From an uncultured Atopobiaceae bacterium (GTDB lineage Bacteria > Actinomycetota > Coriobacteriia > Coriobacteriales > Atopobiaceae), in assembly GCA_944322145.1 (NCBI GenBank), contig CALUNW010000005.1, positions 1-64,000 on the forward strand: a DNA stretch of 64,000 bases, given 5' to 3'. This document shows positions 41,400 to 50,798 of this stretch, piece after piece (positions within the stretch are counted from its first letter, which is position 1; every line of letters begins with the position of its first letter). Position numbers and translations under genes: made by a program. Under the pieces are notes generated by a model. It was not told the DNA's origin and did not search any database. It saw nothing but the letters and a program-made list of their open reading frames with translations.

Positions 41400-41414
41400 G
41401 TTGATCTCCCGCGA

Positions 41415-41447
41415 GATGATGAAAAGGGACTGTCCCTTTTCATCATC
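41415..41447. repeat. GGGAC-core palindrome over the MBL-protein stop
   Basis: Perfect 33-base palindrome, arms GATGATGAAAAGGGAC / GTCCCTTTTCATCATC. Overlaps the stop of the leftward MBL gene (41443-41445). Same arms as the copy at 60945. Confidence 0.95.
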
Positions 41448-42108
41448 GCTCGAGCTTGCGGACGACGGCGATGGCGGGGTCCACCGCGGCGGCGAAGGCG
41501 TCGAAGTCGTCGTAGGTGCCGACGATGCTGCCGTAGTGGGTGGGCACAACGGCGCGCGGGCGTAGCGCGTTCACGAAGGCCGCCGCCTGGCGCGGGTCGC
41601 AGGTGTAGGTGCCGCCGATGGGCACGAGCGCAACGTCGCAGCTCACGGCCTCGTTGTCGGCGTTCTGGTCCGTGTCGCCGGAGACGTAGTAGCGCGTGGG
41701 CTCGCCGTCGAGCGTGACCACGTACCCGAGCCAGCCGTTGGCCTGCGGATGCATGGCCAGCCGCTCAGGCTCCACGTTGTAGGCGGGCACGGCCTCCACG
41801 GTCAGCCCGGGGAGCTCCAGCTTCTCGCCCGCGGTCATGAGCTTCACCTCCGCCGCGCCCAGCCCCGCGACGTCTCCCGCCATGCTCGCCGGCGCCACGA
41901 CCGCGGTCTTCTCGCCCGCCACGCGCGCATAGTCCTCGGACGAGAGGTGATCGTAGTGGGCGTGGGTGATCAGCACGTAGTCCGCGTCGTGCGCCGCCTC
42001 GGCGTCGGTGAGCGAGAAGGGATCGAGGTAGGCCACGGTTCCGTGCGCCCCCTCGATGCGGATGGCGCTCTGGGTGTACACGCGGACGTTCTCCAGGCTC
42101 AGGCTCAT
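41443..42108 (-). CDS. Metallo-beta-lactamase-fold hydrolase (UlaG-like)
   Basis: The 221-residue protein has THAHYDHLS (metal ligands His49, His51, Asp53, His54), VSGDTDQNA and PTHYGSIVG as later ligands. The compact fold and LDPF start resemble UlaG/YycJ-like proteins (Lactamase_B_3); substrate unknown. Two CGAGAAG-derived GEK segments (VAGEKTAV; TAGEKLEL) lie in loops. Confidence 0.9.
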   Translation of the reverse strand: MSLSLENVRVYTQSAIRIEGAHGTVAYLDPFSLTDAEAAHDADYVLITHAHYDHLSSEDYARVAGEKTAVVAPASMAGDVAGLGAAEVKLMTAGEKLELPGLTVEAVPAYNVEPERLAMHPQANGWLGYVVTLDGEPTRYYVSGDTDQNADNEAVSCDVALVPIGGTYTCDPRQAAAFVNALRPRAVVPTHYGSIVGTYDDFDAFAAAVDPAIAVVRKLER

Positions 42109-42185
42109 GGCTGCCCCTCTTACGACGTGGCGGATGCGTCCATTCTACCCGGATGGGCCGACCCCGGTGTGGTGCCCTCACTCAT

Positions 42186-42370
42186 GAGTGCGGGCGAGAA
42201 GTGCGGGCGGTTTTGACGCCTGTGCACCTCAAGTGCGGGTGCCCACTCGCGCGATGGCCGCAAGTGCCCCCAACAAGTGCGCGACGGCCCGCACTGGATG
42301 AGTGCGGGCCGTGAGTGCGGGCTGGTACCCGTGAAATGTCGAGAAGTGCGGGCTGGCCCGTCCTTCTCGT
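42186..42370. repeat. Cluster of AGTGCGGGC direct repeats
   Basis: AGTGCGGGC occurs near 42187, 42200, 42301, 42313 and 42345, with variants at 42231 and an inverted GGCCCGCACT at 42286. Two copies are joined by CGAGAAG, and GTCCTTCTCG ends the block. Between two leftward genes; no gene fits. Confidence 0.75.
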
Positions 42371-42371
42371 C

Positions 42372-42668
42372 CTACTTCTTGCCGAAGAGGCCGCCGATGG
42401 TGTCGGCGATGCCGCCGAGCGGGCTGTTCTCGAGCGCGTCGCCAAGGCCCTCGGTGATGTTGCCGAGGTCAAGACCGCCGAGGTCGAGACCGCCCTCGGC
42501 GACGTGGCTCTTGATGCCGTCGACGATCTCGGAGGGGTCGATGTCGCCGAGCTCGTGGCCGGTGAGCTCCTCGATGGTGCCCTTGGGGTCGGAGACGAGG
42601 CCCTGGAGCTTCTCGGGGGCGTCGGCGAGAGCCGCGGAGACCTGGGAGATGATGTCCTGAACGTCCAT
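42372..42668 (-). CDS. Small glycine-rich acidic protein
   Basis: The 98-residue product starts MDVQDIISQVSAALADAPEK and ends in a Gly/Leu-rich tail (LDLGGLDLGNITEGL; GGIADTIGGLFGKK). No membrane helix or signal. I do not recognise a family, but similar small proteins with SDPKG...EELTG motifs occur in Coriobacteriia. AAAGGA is seven bases from the ATG at 42668 and only one from an earlier ATG, which decides the start. Confidence 0.75.
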   Translation of the reverse strand: MDVQDIISQVSAALADAPEKLQGLVSDPKGTIEELTGHELGDIDPSEIVDGIKSHVAEGGLDLGGLDLGNITEGLGDALENSPLGGIADTIGGLFGKK

Positions 42669-42779
42669 GTTCATTCCTTTCGAATCGTGCGCGGTGCGCG
42701 CGTTTGCCCCTCTAGGGTACCTGCTGCCGCGCCGTTTCAGGGGCCTGAAGACCGCGTGCGCCGTTGGTTGAGGGGCGGG

Positions 42780-42819
42780 CGGCGTCCTTGTCCTCTGGAG
42801 GGGACAAGAACGGGCGCCG
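42780..42819 (-). terminator. Hairpin behind the oxidoreductase gene
   Basis: GGCGTCCTTGTCC / GGACAAGAACGGGCGCC with a small loop, three bases after the stop; no T-run. Confidence 0.5.
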
Positions 42820-42821
42820 TC

Positions 42822-43838
42822 CTACGCGACGATCCTGGCGCGCACGGCGTCGAGGAGCTCCGCGCAGCGCAGCGTTGCCGCGAGCGGCATGACGGGCGAC
42901 TCCATGCGCCCGTCGAGCAGCAGGTCCGTGAAGTGCGCGATCTGGTCGTAGAAGTCGTCCACGGTGTAGGGGACGTCCAGCTCAACGGGCTCGGCCCCGT
43001 CGGCGAGAAGGACGGCGCGCTGCGGGCGGTGCATGTCCTCGACTACGATCTTCCCGGCGGTGCCCACGAGCGTCGTGGTACGCGGGCAGGCGGTGTCCGC
43101 GGCGGTGACCAGGCGCGCGGTCTTCTCGCCCGTCGCGCCCAGCGCGAGCTCGGCGTCCACGAAGCAGTCGACGCCGTGGTCCCAGCGTGCCTGCGCGGAC
43201 ATGACCTCGTACGGGCCGGGCAGGTAGTCGTCGATCCACGACGCGCAGTAGATGCCGGAGTCCAGCAGGATGCCGCCGGCCGCGGGGTCGGACAGGTAGT
43301 CGCCGCCGCGGGCGATGCGGTCGCCCATGTCGTTCTCCAGCAGCGCCTCCACGCGCTGGAGCTCTCCGATGGCGCCTTCGGCCAACAGCCCGCGGACGCG
43401 CCGGTAGAGCGGGGTGAAGCGCGTCTTCATGGCCTCCATGAGAAGGATGCCCGCCGTGCGCGCCGCGTCGACGAGCGTCCGCGTCTCAGCCGCGCTCGCG
43501 CACGCGGGCTTCTCACAGAGGACCGCCTTGCCGGCGCGCAGCGCGGCGACGGCCCAGGTGAGGTGCATCCCGTGGGGGAGCGCCAGGTAGACGGCATCGA
43601 CGTCGGGCCGGGCGAGAAGGACGGCGTGGGCCGCGCCCGCCACGTTCCCAAGCGCCTCGTCCGAGAGCGCGTCCTTCTCCGGCACGCCGTGCTCTGCGGC
43701 AAAGGCCGCGGCACGCCCGGCGGAGCGGCAGCTGATGGCCACAAGCTCGGAGTGCGGCTCGTGCGCGAGGCTTCGTGCGAAGCGGTGGGCTATGCGCCCC
43801 GCGCCGACGATGCCCCAGCGGACGTTCTTCTCGGCCAT
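42822..43838 (-). CDS. Gfo/Idh/MocA-family oxidoreductase
   Basis: The 338-residue protein has the N-terminal NAD(P) loop WGIVGAGRIAHRFA (residues 8-21), the catalytic-domain EKPACAS (near 110) and GGILLDSGIYCASW in the second domain, all typical of GFO_IDH_MocA and its C-terminal domain. Likely a sugar or polyol dehydrogenase; substrate unknown. GGAAAGGGG precedes the ATG. The start MAEKN itself is coded by GCCGAGAAGAAC. Confidence 0.9.
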   Translation of the reverse strand: MAEKNVRWGIVGAGRIAHRFARSLAHEPHSELVAISCRSAGRAAAFAAEHGVPEKDALSDEALGNVAGAAHAVLLARPDVDAVYLALPHGMHLTWAVAALRAGKAVLCEKPACASAAETRTLVDAARTAGILLMEAMKTRFTPLYRRVRGLLAEGAIGELQRVEALLENDMGDRIARGGDYLSDPAAGGILLDSGIYCASWIDDYLPGPYEVMSAQARWDHGVDCFVDAELALGATGEKTARLVTAADTACPRTTTLVGTAGKIVVEDMHRPQRAVLLADGAEPVELDVPYTVDDFYDQIAHFTDLLLDGRMESPVMPLAATLRCAELLDAVRARIVA

Positions 43839-43868
43839 GCGCGCCCCTTTCCGCGGCGTGACGTTTTC

Positions 43869-43994
43869 CCAGGTGCCGGAATCGCGTCATATGCGTGTGA
43901 GGGACACGCATATGACCGGTTTTTGGTTCCGATTTTACGCATATGGCGGAAATTCGGCACCGTAACGCGCATATGGCGGAAATCCGGCACCTGG
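43869..43994. repeat. Dyad element, family 2, copy a
   Basis: CCAGGTGCCGGAAT at the left faces GGAAATCCGGCACCTGG at the right. CGCATATG occurs at 43907, 43938 and 43968 and inverted at 43888; the right half has two direct units of about 30 bases (CGCATATGGCGGAAAT...CGGCACC). A second copy of the whole element is at 49767. Confidence 0.85.
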
Positions 43995-44009
43995 TAAGAT
44001 GCCCCGGCG

Positions 44010-44762
44010 CTACAGCAGCGCGCGCTCCACGGCAAGCGCGAGCGGGTACGGAAGCATCTTGGTCGCCACGTAGAGCGCCCGCATGTCAGCCGACGGGATG
44101 CAGAGCGCGCGTCCTTCTCGCGCCGCCCTGAGCCCGCGCTCCGCCACGCGCTTCACGTCCTCGAAGCCCGTGAGCCGCGCCATCCGCGCGGCGACGTCGC
44201 CCGCGCCCGGGTGGTCGAGAAAGCCCGTGCGCATGAACTTGGGGCAGAGCGCGGTCACGTGGATGTCCACGCCCCCGAGCTCGGCGTCGAGCGCGCGCGA
44301 GAGGTCGAGCACGAAGCGCTTGGACGCGGAGTAGGTTGCGAGCCCCGGCTGCGGCATGAAGGCGGCCACGCTCGCCACGTTGAGGACGCGCGACCCGGCC
44401 GCCGTGTACGGCAGCGCGCGGTACGTGAGCTCCACGGGCGCCAGCATGAGCAGGCGCACCATGTCCGCGTTGTCGCGCGCGGGCATGTCCGCGAAGTCGC
44501 CGAAGGTCCCGAAGCCGGCGTTGTTGACGAGAAGGACCACGCGGGCACCGGGCGTCTCGGCGAGCGCGGCCTCCAGGACGTCGAACGACGCCGGGTCCGT
44601 GAGGTCGAGCGCGAACGGTCGGACGCGTGGGCTCGTGCGCTCGGCACGCCGCGAGACGGCCCAGATCTGGTCGAGCGGCCCGAAGGCTCCCTCCGCGAGC
44701 TGGCGGACGATCTCCGCGCCGAGCCCGGACGACGCGCCGGTGACGATGGCGATGCTGGTCAT
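44010..44762 (-). CDS. Short-chain dehydrogenase/reductase
   Basis: The 250-residue protein has TGASSGLGAEI (residues 9-19), NNAGFGTFG (near 80) and the catalytic YSASK (near 141-145). Classical SDR; C-terminal membrane-like segment suggests a lipid-linked substrate, but this is a guess. AAGGAGG precedes the ATG. Confidence 0.92.
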   Translation of the reverse strand: MTSIAIVTGASSGLGAEIVRQLAEGAFGPLDQIWAVSRRAERTSPRVRPFALDLTDPASFDVLEAALAETPGARVVLLVNNAGFGTFGDFADMPARDNADMVRLLMLAPVELTYRALPYTAAGSRVLNVASVAAFMPQPGLATYSASKRFVLDLSRALDAELGGVDIHVTALCPKFMRTGFLDHPGAGDVAARMARLTGFEDVKRVAERGLRAAREGRALCIPSADMRALYVATKMLPYPLALAVERALL

Positions 44763-44889
44763 GGAAGCCTCCTTGTGACAATTGTTCCACTTAAGGATGA
44801 CCTTAGTACTTTCTCTCTCGCATCGGCGGACGGGGCTGGTAGGGTATGCCAGTTCATTTGCTTTTCTGAACCCTTGTGAAAGGAACGCC

Positions 44890-45891
44890 GTGAAGAACTC
44901 CGAGATCTACCGCCGCACGCTGAAGTTCTCCGTCATGCGCCTCGTGCGGACCATCCTGTGCGTCATCATGCTGGTCGCCCTGCCGCTGGTCACCTTCGTC
45001 GGCACCGGCCTGGCGGGCCTCGACGAGGTCGTGCAGCTCGGCGCCACGGGCGTCGCGTTCATCGTCGCCCTCATCGTCTTCTACCTGATCGCCCACTACG
45101 GCGGCTATCTGCTCACGGCCGGCCAGGTTGCCATGATCACCGAGGGCGTCGCCAACGGCGAGCTCCCCGACGACGTCTACGCGGCGGGCAAGCAGGCCGT
45201 GAGGAGCCGCTTTGTCACGGCCAGCGTGTACTACGGCCTGTGGAACGTCACCAAGGCGATTACCAACGAGATCTCCTCCGGTATGAACGCCCTGGCGCGC
45301 GGCATCGACGGCGACAACACCACCGGTCCCGCCTCGATCATCGCAAGCATCGTCTCGACGGTCGTGAGCGTGGTGCTCGAGTACCTCAACTACTGCAGCC
45401 TGGGCTGGGTCTTCCTCCACAAGGAGCAGTCCGCGTTCAAGAGCACCTGCGACGGCGCCGTGATCTACTTCCAGAACTGGAAGACGCTCATGAAGAACTC
45501 CGCCAAGGTCATCGCCATCACCATCGTGTCGCTCGCCCTCATCGGCGGCGCGTTCTTTGGCGTGGCCTACCTCCTGCTGGGCTCCATCGAGCCGCTGACG
45601 GCCGTGCTCGCCGACATCGACGCCGCCGCCACGCTCGAGGATGGCAGCGCCGTGCCCGCGGGCACGTCGCTGATCGTGCTGTGCGCCGTCATCGCGCTGA
45701 TTCTTTGGGGCGGCCTCCACGGCGCCTTCGTGAAGCCCTACATCCTCGTCTCCGTCATGCGCCGCTACATCGAGGCCGGCCGCGCGGACACGCCGCAGGT
45801 CGACGTCTACGAGAAGCTCTCCGGCATGTCCAAGGGCTTCAAGAAGGCCCTCGGCCGCGCGGAGCAGGAGGGCGCCGCCTCGGCCGCGTAG
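44890..45891 (+). CDS. Multi-pass membrane protein
   Basis: The 333-residue protein has about six membrane segments (residues 20-40, 48-70, 155-175, 205-230, 255-275 region) and a cytoplasmic C-terminus. No family recognised; similar proteins are found in Coriobacteriia. I start at GTG 44890, five bases after AAAGGAA; the frame is open upstream but has no other ribosome site. Confidence 0.75.
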   Translation: MKNSEIYRRTLKFSVMRLVRTILCVIMLVALPLVTFVGTGLAGLDEVVQLGATGVAFIVALIVFYLIAHYGGYLLTAGQVAMITEGVANGELPDDVYAAGKQAVRSRFVTASVYYGLWNVTKAITNEISSGMNALARGIDGDNTTGPASIIASIVSTVVSVVLEYLNYCSLGWVFLHKEQSAFKSTCDGAVIYFQNWKTLMKNSAKVIAITIVSLALIGGAFFGVAYLLLGSIEPLTAVLADIDAAATLEDGSAVPAGTSLIVLCAVIALILWGGLHGAFVKPYILVSVMRRYIEAGRADTPQVDVYEKLSGMSKGFKKALGRAEQEGAASAA

Positions 45892-45952
45892 GCGAAAGGC
45901 GCCGGCAAGAAGAGCCGGGCGAGAAGAACGTGGGTTTGAGAGACGGTGGCCG

Positions 45953-46882
45953 CTAGTAGCCGGTCACCGTCTTTTCTGAGTTGAGCAGCCGCTTCATGAA
46001 CGAGAACTCGCTCTGCGCAAACTGGTTGAGATGCGCGACCTCGGGACGCTGCGGCTCGTCGAGCATCACGAGGCACACGGGGACCGCGGGCGCCTCCGCG
46101 GGGTCGATGCCGTGCATCGTGGCAAAGGGGACGATGCTGAGCGCCCTCAGGTTGACGCCCATGATGTAGCCGTTGCGGTTCTCGAGGAAGTCGACCACCT
46201 CCTCGTTGGTCTTGATGCTCTCGAGGGGCGAGGCGAGGCCGCGTTTGATGCAGGCGGTGAGAATCGTCTCGTTGAAGTCGTCGATTTCCTCCGACCAGAG
46301 GACGGGGTAGGGCTCGAGGTCGGCGAAGGTCAGGGGGACCTTGCCGCGCAGCGGATGATGCCTTCCCAGGAACACGCCGGGCATGACGGTGCCGATTTGA
46401 ACGCAGCTACAGCCCGGAGCGTCCAGCCTGCCGATCGTGAACAGGGCGTCGAGGGTGCCGGCGCGCAGGCGCGTCAGCGCGCTCTCGCCGACGCAGACGG
46501 AGAGCTGCGTCTCCACCCCGAGCGAGTGCGTCATGAGGCGTGCGATGATGCCGCAGATGAACTCGTGCTTTGAGAACGGCGGGGTGACGAGCGCGAGCCT
46601 GAGGTCGTCTCGCGGCGCCGCCTCCCGCCACGACGCCGCGGCGCGCTCGACGGAGTCAAAGCTCTCGACCGTCTTGAGCGCGGGCTCGAGGAGCGTCCTT
46701 CCCAAGGGGGTGAGGCGCATCCCGCGGCCCGAGCGGACGAACAGCTGCCCGCCGACCTCCTCCTCGAGCTCGTGAATCGACTTGGAGACGGCCTGAACGG
46801 AGACGCCCTCCTCGCGCGCGGCGACGGAGAAGTTCCCCGAGCGCGCCGCGCGGCAGAAAAAGATGAGCTGTCTGATGTTCAT
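45953..46882 (-). CDS. LysR-family regulator
   Basis: The 309-residue protein has an N-terminal winged helix (FFCRAARSGNFSVAAREEGV, VQAVSKSIHELEEEVGGQLF) and a substrate-binding domain. GGAGGGG precedes the ATG at 46882. It is convergent with the membrane protein at 44890 and divergent from the CmpB-like gene; target unknown. Confidence 0.9.
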   Translation of the reverse strand: MNIRQLIFFCRAARSGNFSVAAREEGVSVQAVSKSIHELEEEVGGQLFVRSGRGMRLTPLGRTLLEPALKTVESFDSVERAAASWREAAPRDDLRLALVTPPFSKHEFICGIIARLMTHSLGVETQLSVCVGESALTRLRAGTLDALFTIGRLDAPGCSCVQIGTVMPGVFLGRHHPLRGKVPLTFADLEPYPVLWSEEIDDFNETILTACIKRGLASPLESIKTNEEVVDFLENRNGYIMGVNLRALSIVPFATMHGIDPAEAPAVPVCLVMLDEPQRPEVAHLNQFAQSEFSFMKRLLNSEKTVTGY

Positions 46883-47083
46883 GTCCCCTCCGCTGGAAGC
46901 CTGCGACACCTCTAGTCTAGCCAGGCCGGGGAAGCGTCGATGAGCGACAAGAACGCGCGCCTCATTATCAACTGGAGCTTGATTTTAAAAAACGGGCAGC
47001 AAATGAGATGCGAGAGTCCTTCCGTTTTCAGGTATTGTTTCAATCTGTATGCCTATCTTTCAGCGAAGTTTCAAGGAGCTCGC

Positions 47084-48433
47084 ATGACACCAGAGACGCA
47101 GCCCCAGCCCTCCAACGATGCCGGGAAGGGCGCGCCGACGCACCTCGCGACCGCCCCGTCCGCCAAGATTCCGCTGGTGATGCGGCTCTACGGCGTGCTC
47201 TGCACGGTTCTCGGCGTGTTCACCGTGTTCGCGGTCACCGTGTTCGCGGCGATGATGACGTGGGCGCTCCAGACGGACCCGTCGATGATCATCGTGGGCA
47301 CCGACCCCACGCTGCCCGTGGTCCTTCTCGTCATCGGCTATCTGGTCACCATCGGCAACGCCGTGGCGCTTCTCGTCTTTGGCCACTCGCTGCGCAAGAG
47401 CCAGCGGCGCAACGCCGTCCGGTGGTCGCACGTGCTCATCGGGACGTCCGTGGTCCAGATCCTGCTGAAGATCATGCTGCAGGGAATCGACACCACGCTC
47501 ATCTCCGACGTGATCCAGCTGCTCATCCTCGTGGCGATCTCCGTCACGGTGGACCCGTCGCTGCGCAAGGAGCGCGCGCTCAAGAAGCACGTGCAGGACA
47601 TGGTGGACCGCGAGGCGGCCGAGGAGGGCATGCTCGGGCGCGACCTCGAGGGCAAGGGCTATATCGAGCTCAACTTCTTCAACCTGTTCTGGGTCTTTGT
47701 GATCTGCTGCTTCCTGGGGCTGATCATCGAGACCGTCTATCACTTCGCCGTGGTGGTCCCCGGCGAGATCCAGGACCGCGCGGGCCTGCTCTTTGGCCCC
47801 TTCTCGCCGATCTATGGCTTTGGCGCCGTCCTCATGACCGTGGCGCTCAACCGCTTCTACAAGGCCAACCCGGTGATCATCTTCGTGGTCTCCGCCGTGA
47901 TCGGCGGCCTCTTCGAGGCGGCGACGGCGTGGTTCATGGAGATGGGCTTTGGCGCCGTGGCCTGGGACTACTCGGGCTCCACGATCTTCGGGCTCTTCCC
48001 GGACCCCGTCGCCGTGCTCTTTGGCGGGCGCACGTCCACGCTCTTCATGTGCATGTGGGGCGCGCTTGGCTTCGTGTGGATCAAGCTCTGCCTGCCGTGG
48101 ATGCTCAAGCTCATCAACCTCATCCCGTGGAAGATCCGCTACTCCTTCACCACGATCTGCGCCGTCCTCATGCTCGTGAACGGCGTCATGACGCTCGAGG
48201 CGCTGGACTGCTGGTTCGAGCGCCTCTCCGGCATCCCGCAGACCACGCCGGTCGAGCAGTTCTACGCCGAGCACTACGACAACGACTACATGGCGCACCG
48301 CTTCGAGTCCATGACCATCACGCCGGACGACTCCGCGCGTGTGGACGGCGCCGCCCGCGCCGCCAACGTCGTGGCCGGCGAGGAGGCTCTCGAGCAGGCC
48401 GCCGACGCCACGTTCGAGGATGATGCCGCGTGA
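47084..48433 (+). CDS. CmpB-like (ABC_trans_CmpB) membrane protein
   Basis: The 449-residue protein has nine or so membrane helices. The C-terminal half carries LFWVFVICCFLGLIIETVYH, RAGLLFGPFSPIYGFGAV and ATAWFMEMGFGAVAWDYSG, the pattern of the putative ABC transporter type IV membrane family (DUF1113). No ATPase is next to it. AAGGAG lies seven bases before the ATG at 47084. Ends overlapping the next start. Confidence 0.85.
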   Translation: MTPETQPQPSNDAGKGAPTHLATAPSAKIPLVMRLYGVLCTVLGVFTVFAVTVFAAMMTWALQTDPSMIIVGTDPTLPVVLLVIGYLVTIGNAVALLVFGHSLRKSQRRNAVRWSHVLIGTSVVQILLKIMLQGIDTTLISDVIQLLILVAISVTVDPSLRKERALKKHVQDMVDREAAEEGMLGRDLEGKGYIELNFFNLFWVFVICCFLGLIIETVYHFAVVVPGEIQDRAGLLFGPFSPIYGFGAVLMTVALNRFYKANPVIIFVVSAVIGGLFEAATAWFMEMGFGAVAWDYSGSTIFGLFPDPVAVLFGGRTSTLFMCMWGALGFVWIKLCLPWMLKLINLIPWKIRYSFTTICAVLMLVNGVMTLEALDCWFERLSGIPQTTPVEQFYAEHYDNDYMAHRFESMTITPDDSARVDGAARAANVVAGEEALEQAADATFEDDAA

Positions 48434-49746
48434 CGGACGAGGCTGGGAAGGAGCGTCCCCGCTGGGGGCTGCGCGTTCTTGTCGCCCTGCTGGCGATCGT
48501 GGTGGTGGCGGGCGTGGCGCTGGCCGTGGCGGTGCACCATCGCCAGGAGCAGGAGCGCCTGGGCCTGGGGGCCGTCTCTGCCCCGAGCGCGCCGAAGGAG
48601 CTCGAGGGCTCCACGGGCCGCACGGGCTCCTTCACCGCGCAGATCGACTTCACGAGCATGGCAACGGGCGCCGAGACCATCTCGACCAAGGTTGCCTGGG
48701 ACGACAATTGGTTCTTTGCCGACCCCACCGAGTACAACCACGAGCTCGCCACCACCTGCTCGGTGCTCTCTGCCGTGGCCAACTCCGAGTCCGGCTACTA
48801 CCAGAAGGGCTCCGACTCGCCCGCCTACATGGAGGAGGCCCTGGCCGAGCTGGGCTTCGAGGACATCTCCACGGCGTCCTACCAGTATCGCAGCGAGATC
48901 TTCGACGAGGTGGTGGACTTTCTCGCCGGCACGGACGACGTGGTGGCCTACTCCGTGGCGACCAAGCGCGTGACGGCGGACGACGGGCGCGAGAAGACCC
49001 TCTACCTGGTGTCCGTGCGCGGCAGCTACGGCTCGGAGTGGCTGAGCGACCTCAACATGGGCGACGCGGCGGACTACGAGATGGACGCGATCGACCACGA
49101 GGGCTTCATGCGAGCCGCCAACGAGATCGTGGACGACCTCGCGGAGCGCATCACGCGCGAGTCGGGCGACGACGGCACCGACGACGTGGCCCTGCTCTTC
49201 TGTGGCCACTCGCGCGGCGCGGCGACGGCAAACCTCGCCGCCTCCTACGCCGACGACATGACGCTGGGCCTGCGCGTGCTGGCGCCGCTGGAGAGCATCT
49301 ACTGCTACACCTTTGCCACGCCCGAGCTCACCACCGTGGACAACACGGGCGACGCGCTCTACGACAACATATTCAACATCCTGAACCCGAGCGACATGGT
49401 GCCGCGGCTGCCGCTTGCCTCGTGGGGCTACACGCGCTACGGGCACGACCTGTGGCTCCCCGGCTACGGCGACGAGGGCTTTGACGAGAAGTACGAGGCG
49501 GCGTGCGAGGTCTTCGAGGCCAACACGGGCGTGGAGTGCCCGTACGCGCCCGAGGACCGCGAGCACGTGGACAAGCTCGTCGAGGACCTCGCGCGCGAGA
49601 TTCCCACGGCAGACGACCTCGCGAGCGCGGGCGGCGTGGTGTCGCTCGTGCATGACCTTCTCGCCGACGTGAACCCGATGCAGGTGCTCTACGGCCACTA
49701 CCCGAGCGTCTACATCGCCTGGATGCAGTCGCTCCAGAGTCTCTGA
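48430..49746 (+). CDS. Lipase class 3-like membrane-anchored hydrolase
   Basis: The 438-residue protein has one N-terminal membrane anchor (residues 14-36), then an external alpha/beta hydrolase with the nucleophile elbow FCGHSRGAATANLA (near residues 256-269), typical of lipase_3 proteins. The GTG start overlaps the previous stop (GTGA). Likely acts on lipids or cell-surface esters; the Cys residues outside the core are few. Confidence 0.85.
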   Translation: MTDEAGKERPRWGLRVLVALLAIVVVAGVALAVAVHHRQEQERLGLGAVSAPSAPKELEGSTGRTGSFTAQIDFTSMATGAETISTKVAWDDNWFFADPTEYNHELATTCSVLSAVANSESGYYQKGSDSPAYMEEALAELGFEDISTASYQYRSEIFDEVVDFLAGTDDVVAYSVATKRVTADDGREKTLYLVSVRGSYGSEWLSDLNMGDAADYEMDAIDHEGFMRAANEIVDDLAERITRESGDDGTDDVALLFCGHSRGAATANLAASYADDMTLGLRVLAPLESIYCYTFATPELTTVDNTGDALYDNIFNILNPSDMVPRLPLASWGYTRYGHDLWLPGYGDEGFDEKYEAACEVFEANTGVECPYAPEDREHVDKLVEDLAREIPTADDLASAGGVVSLVHDLLADVNPMQVLYGHYPSVYIAWMQSLQSL

Positions 49747-49766
49747 GGCGCCCGCGCGGCGTTTGC

Positions 49767-49892
49767 CCAGGTGCCTAAATCCGGCCATCTGCGTACGGGA
49801 GACACGCATATGGCAGGTTTTTGGCGCGAATACACGCATATGTCGGAAATCCGGCACCAATTCACGCATATGCCGGAAATCCGGCACCTGGG
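49767..49892. repeat. Dyad element, family 2, copy b
   Basis: CCAGGTGCC...CCGGC at the left, GGAAATCCGGCACCTGGG at the right. CGCATATG at 49805, 49835 and 49865 (exact 30-base period). Clearly the same element as 43869-43994, with most changes in the left arm. Confidence 0.85.
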
Positions 49893-49928
49893 AGGATGCT
49901 GCGCCTGCCTGCTGCGGCGCCCGCGCGG

Positions 49929-49934
49929 TATAGT
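49929..49934 (+). promoter_or_regulatory. -10 box of the CHAD gene
   Basis: TATAGT, 39 bases before the start; no clear -35. Confidence 0.4.
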
Positions 49935-49972
49935 GATGGTGACAACCGTCGGCGGACGAAGGGACGGCAGAC

Positions 49973-50773
49973 ATGGCGCAGCGGGACGTTCGCAAGGAGC
50001 TCGCACGCGTGCTGCGGGAGTGGGACGACACCGTGGAGCGCCGCCTCAAGGCGTTTCTCGCCGACCCCGACGACGTCGAGACCATCCATCGCTTCCGAAT
50101 CTCCATCCGCACGCTGCGGAGCCTGCTGGTCTTTGTCTCGCCGTTCCTGAAGCGCCGGCGTCACCGCCTGCTTCAGGACGAGCTGCGCTCCGTGGTGGTG
50201 GAGACCTCGCGACTGCGCGAGTACGACGTGCTGCTGCGCCAGGTCCGCGCGCTCGACGTGCCCAGCGGCGAGCTGGCCGATAAGATCTCCGAGCTGCGCG
50301 AGCTCGAGCGCAACCACGTGATCGATGTCATGCGCGGGAGGCACACGCGCCAGGCGCTGCGCCGCGTGCGCAAGGGCCTGGGCAAGCTGCCTTGGAAGGA
50401 CCGCGCGCGCGAGGACGGCGTGACGCTCGACGACGTGCGGGCGAGCTTCGACGAGCTCGTGCGCGTGGTGGACGAGGGGTACGCGACCGTCGACCGCGCG
50501 GATGCCGACGCGGTGCACACCCTGCGCAAGCGCGCCAAGCGCGTCCGCTACGTGGGCGAGAGCTTCGCGGACCTGCTGGGCCCGGGCGCCGCCGCCGAGG
50601 GCGCGCGCATGAAGGACGTCCAGGACGAGCTCGGCGACATCTGCGACGCCCGCGTCAACGTCACGATGGCGGGCGAGTTCCCGACCGCGGGGCTCTCGGC
50701 GGAGGCGCGCCGGGCCCTCGAGGTTCTTCTCGCCCAGAACCAGGCGCTCGTGGACGAGTTCTGCCACGTCTGA
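49973..50773 (+). CDS. CHAD-domain protein
   Basis: The 266-residue helical protein has the conserved His/Arg/Lys of CHAD domains: VETIHRFRISIRTLRSLLVF and DAVHTLRKRAKRVRYVGESF. CHAD proteins bind polyphosphate. No CYTH domain is attached. AAGGGA precedes the ATG. Confidence 0.92.
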   Translation: MAQRDVRKELARVLREWDDTVERRLKAFLADPDDVETIHRFRISIRTLRSLLVFVSPFLKRRRHRLLQDELRSVVVETSRLREYDVLLRQVRALDVPSGELADKISELRELERNHVIDVMRGRHTRQALRRVRKGLGKLPWKDRAREDGVTLDDVRASFDELVRVVDEGYATVDRADADAVHTLRKRAKRVRYVGESFADLLGPGAAAEGARMKDVQDELGDICDARVNVTMAGEFPTAGLSAEARRALEVLLAQNQALVDEFCHV

Positions 50774-50798
50774 GGGGCGCGCCTTGCTCTGGCGTCCC

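Noticed and set aside
49800-49892. Short CRISPR with 30-base period (CGCATATG units)
   Set aside because: Repeats are part of an inverted element that recurs at 43869 and the intervals between CGCATATG are themselves conserved.
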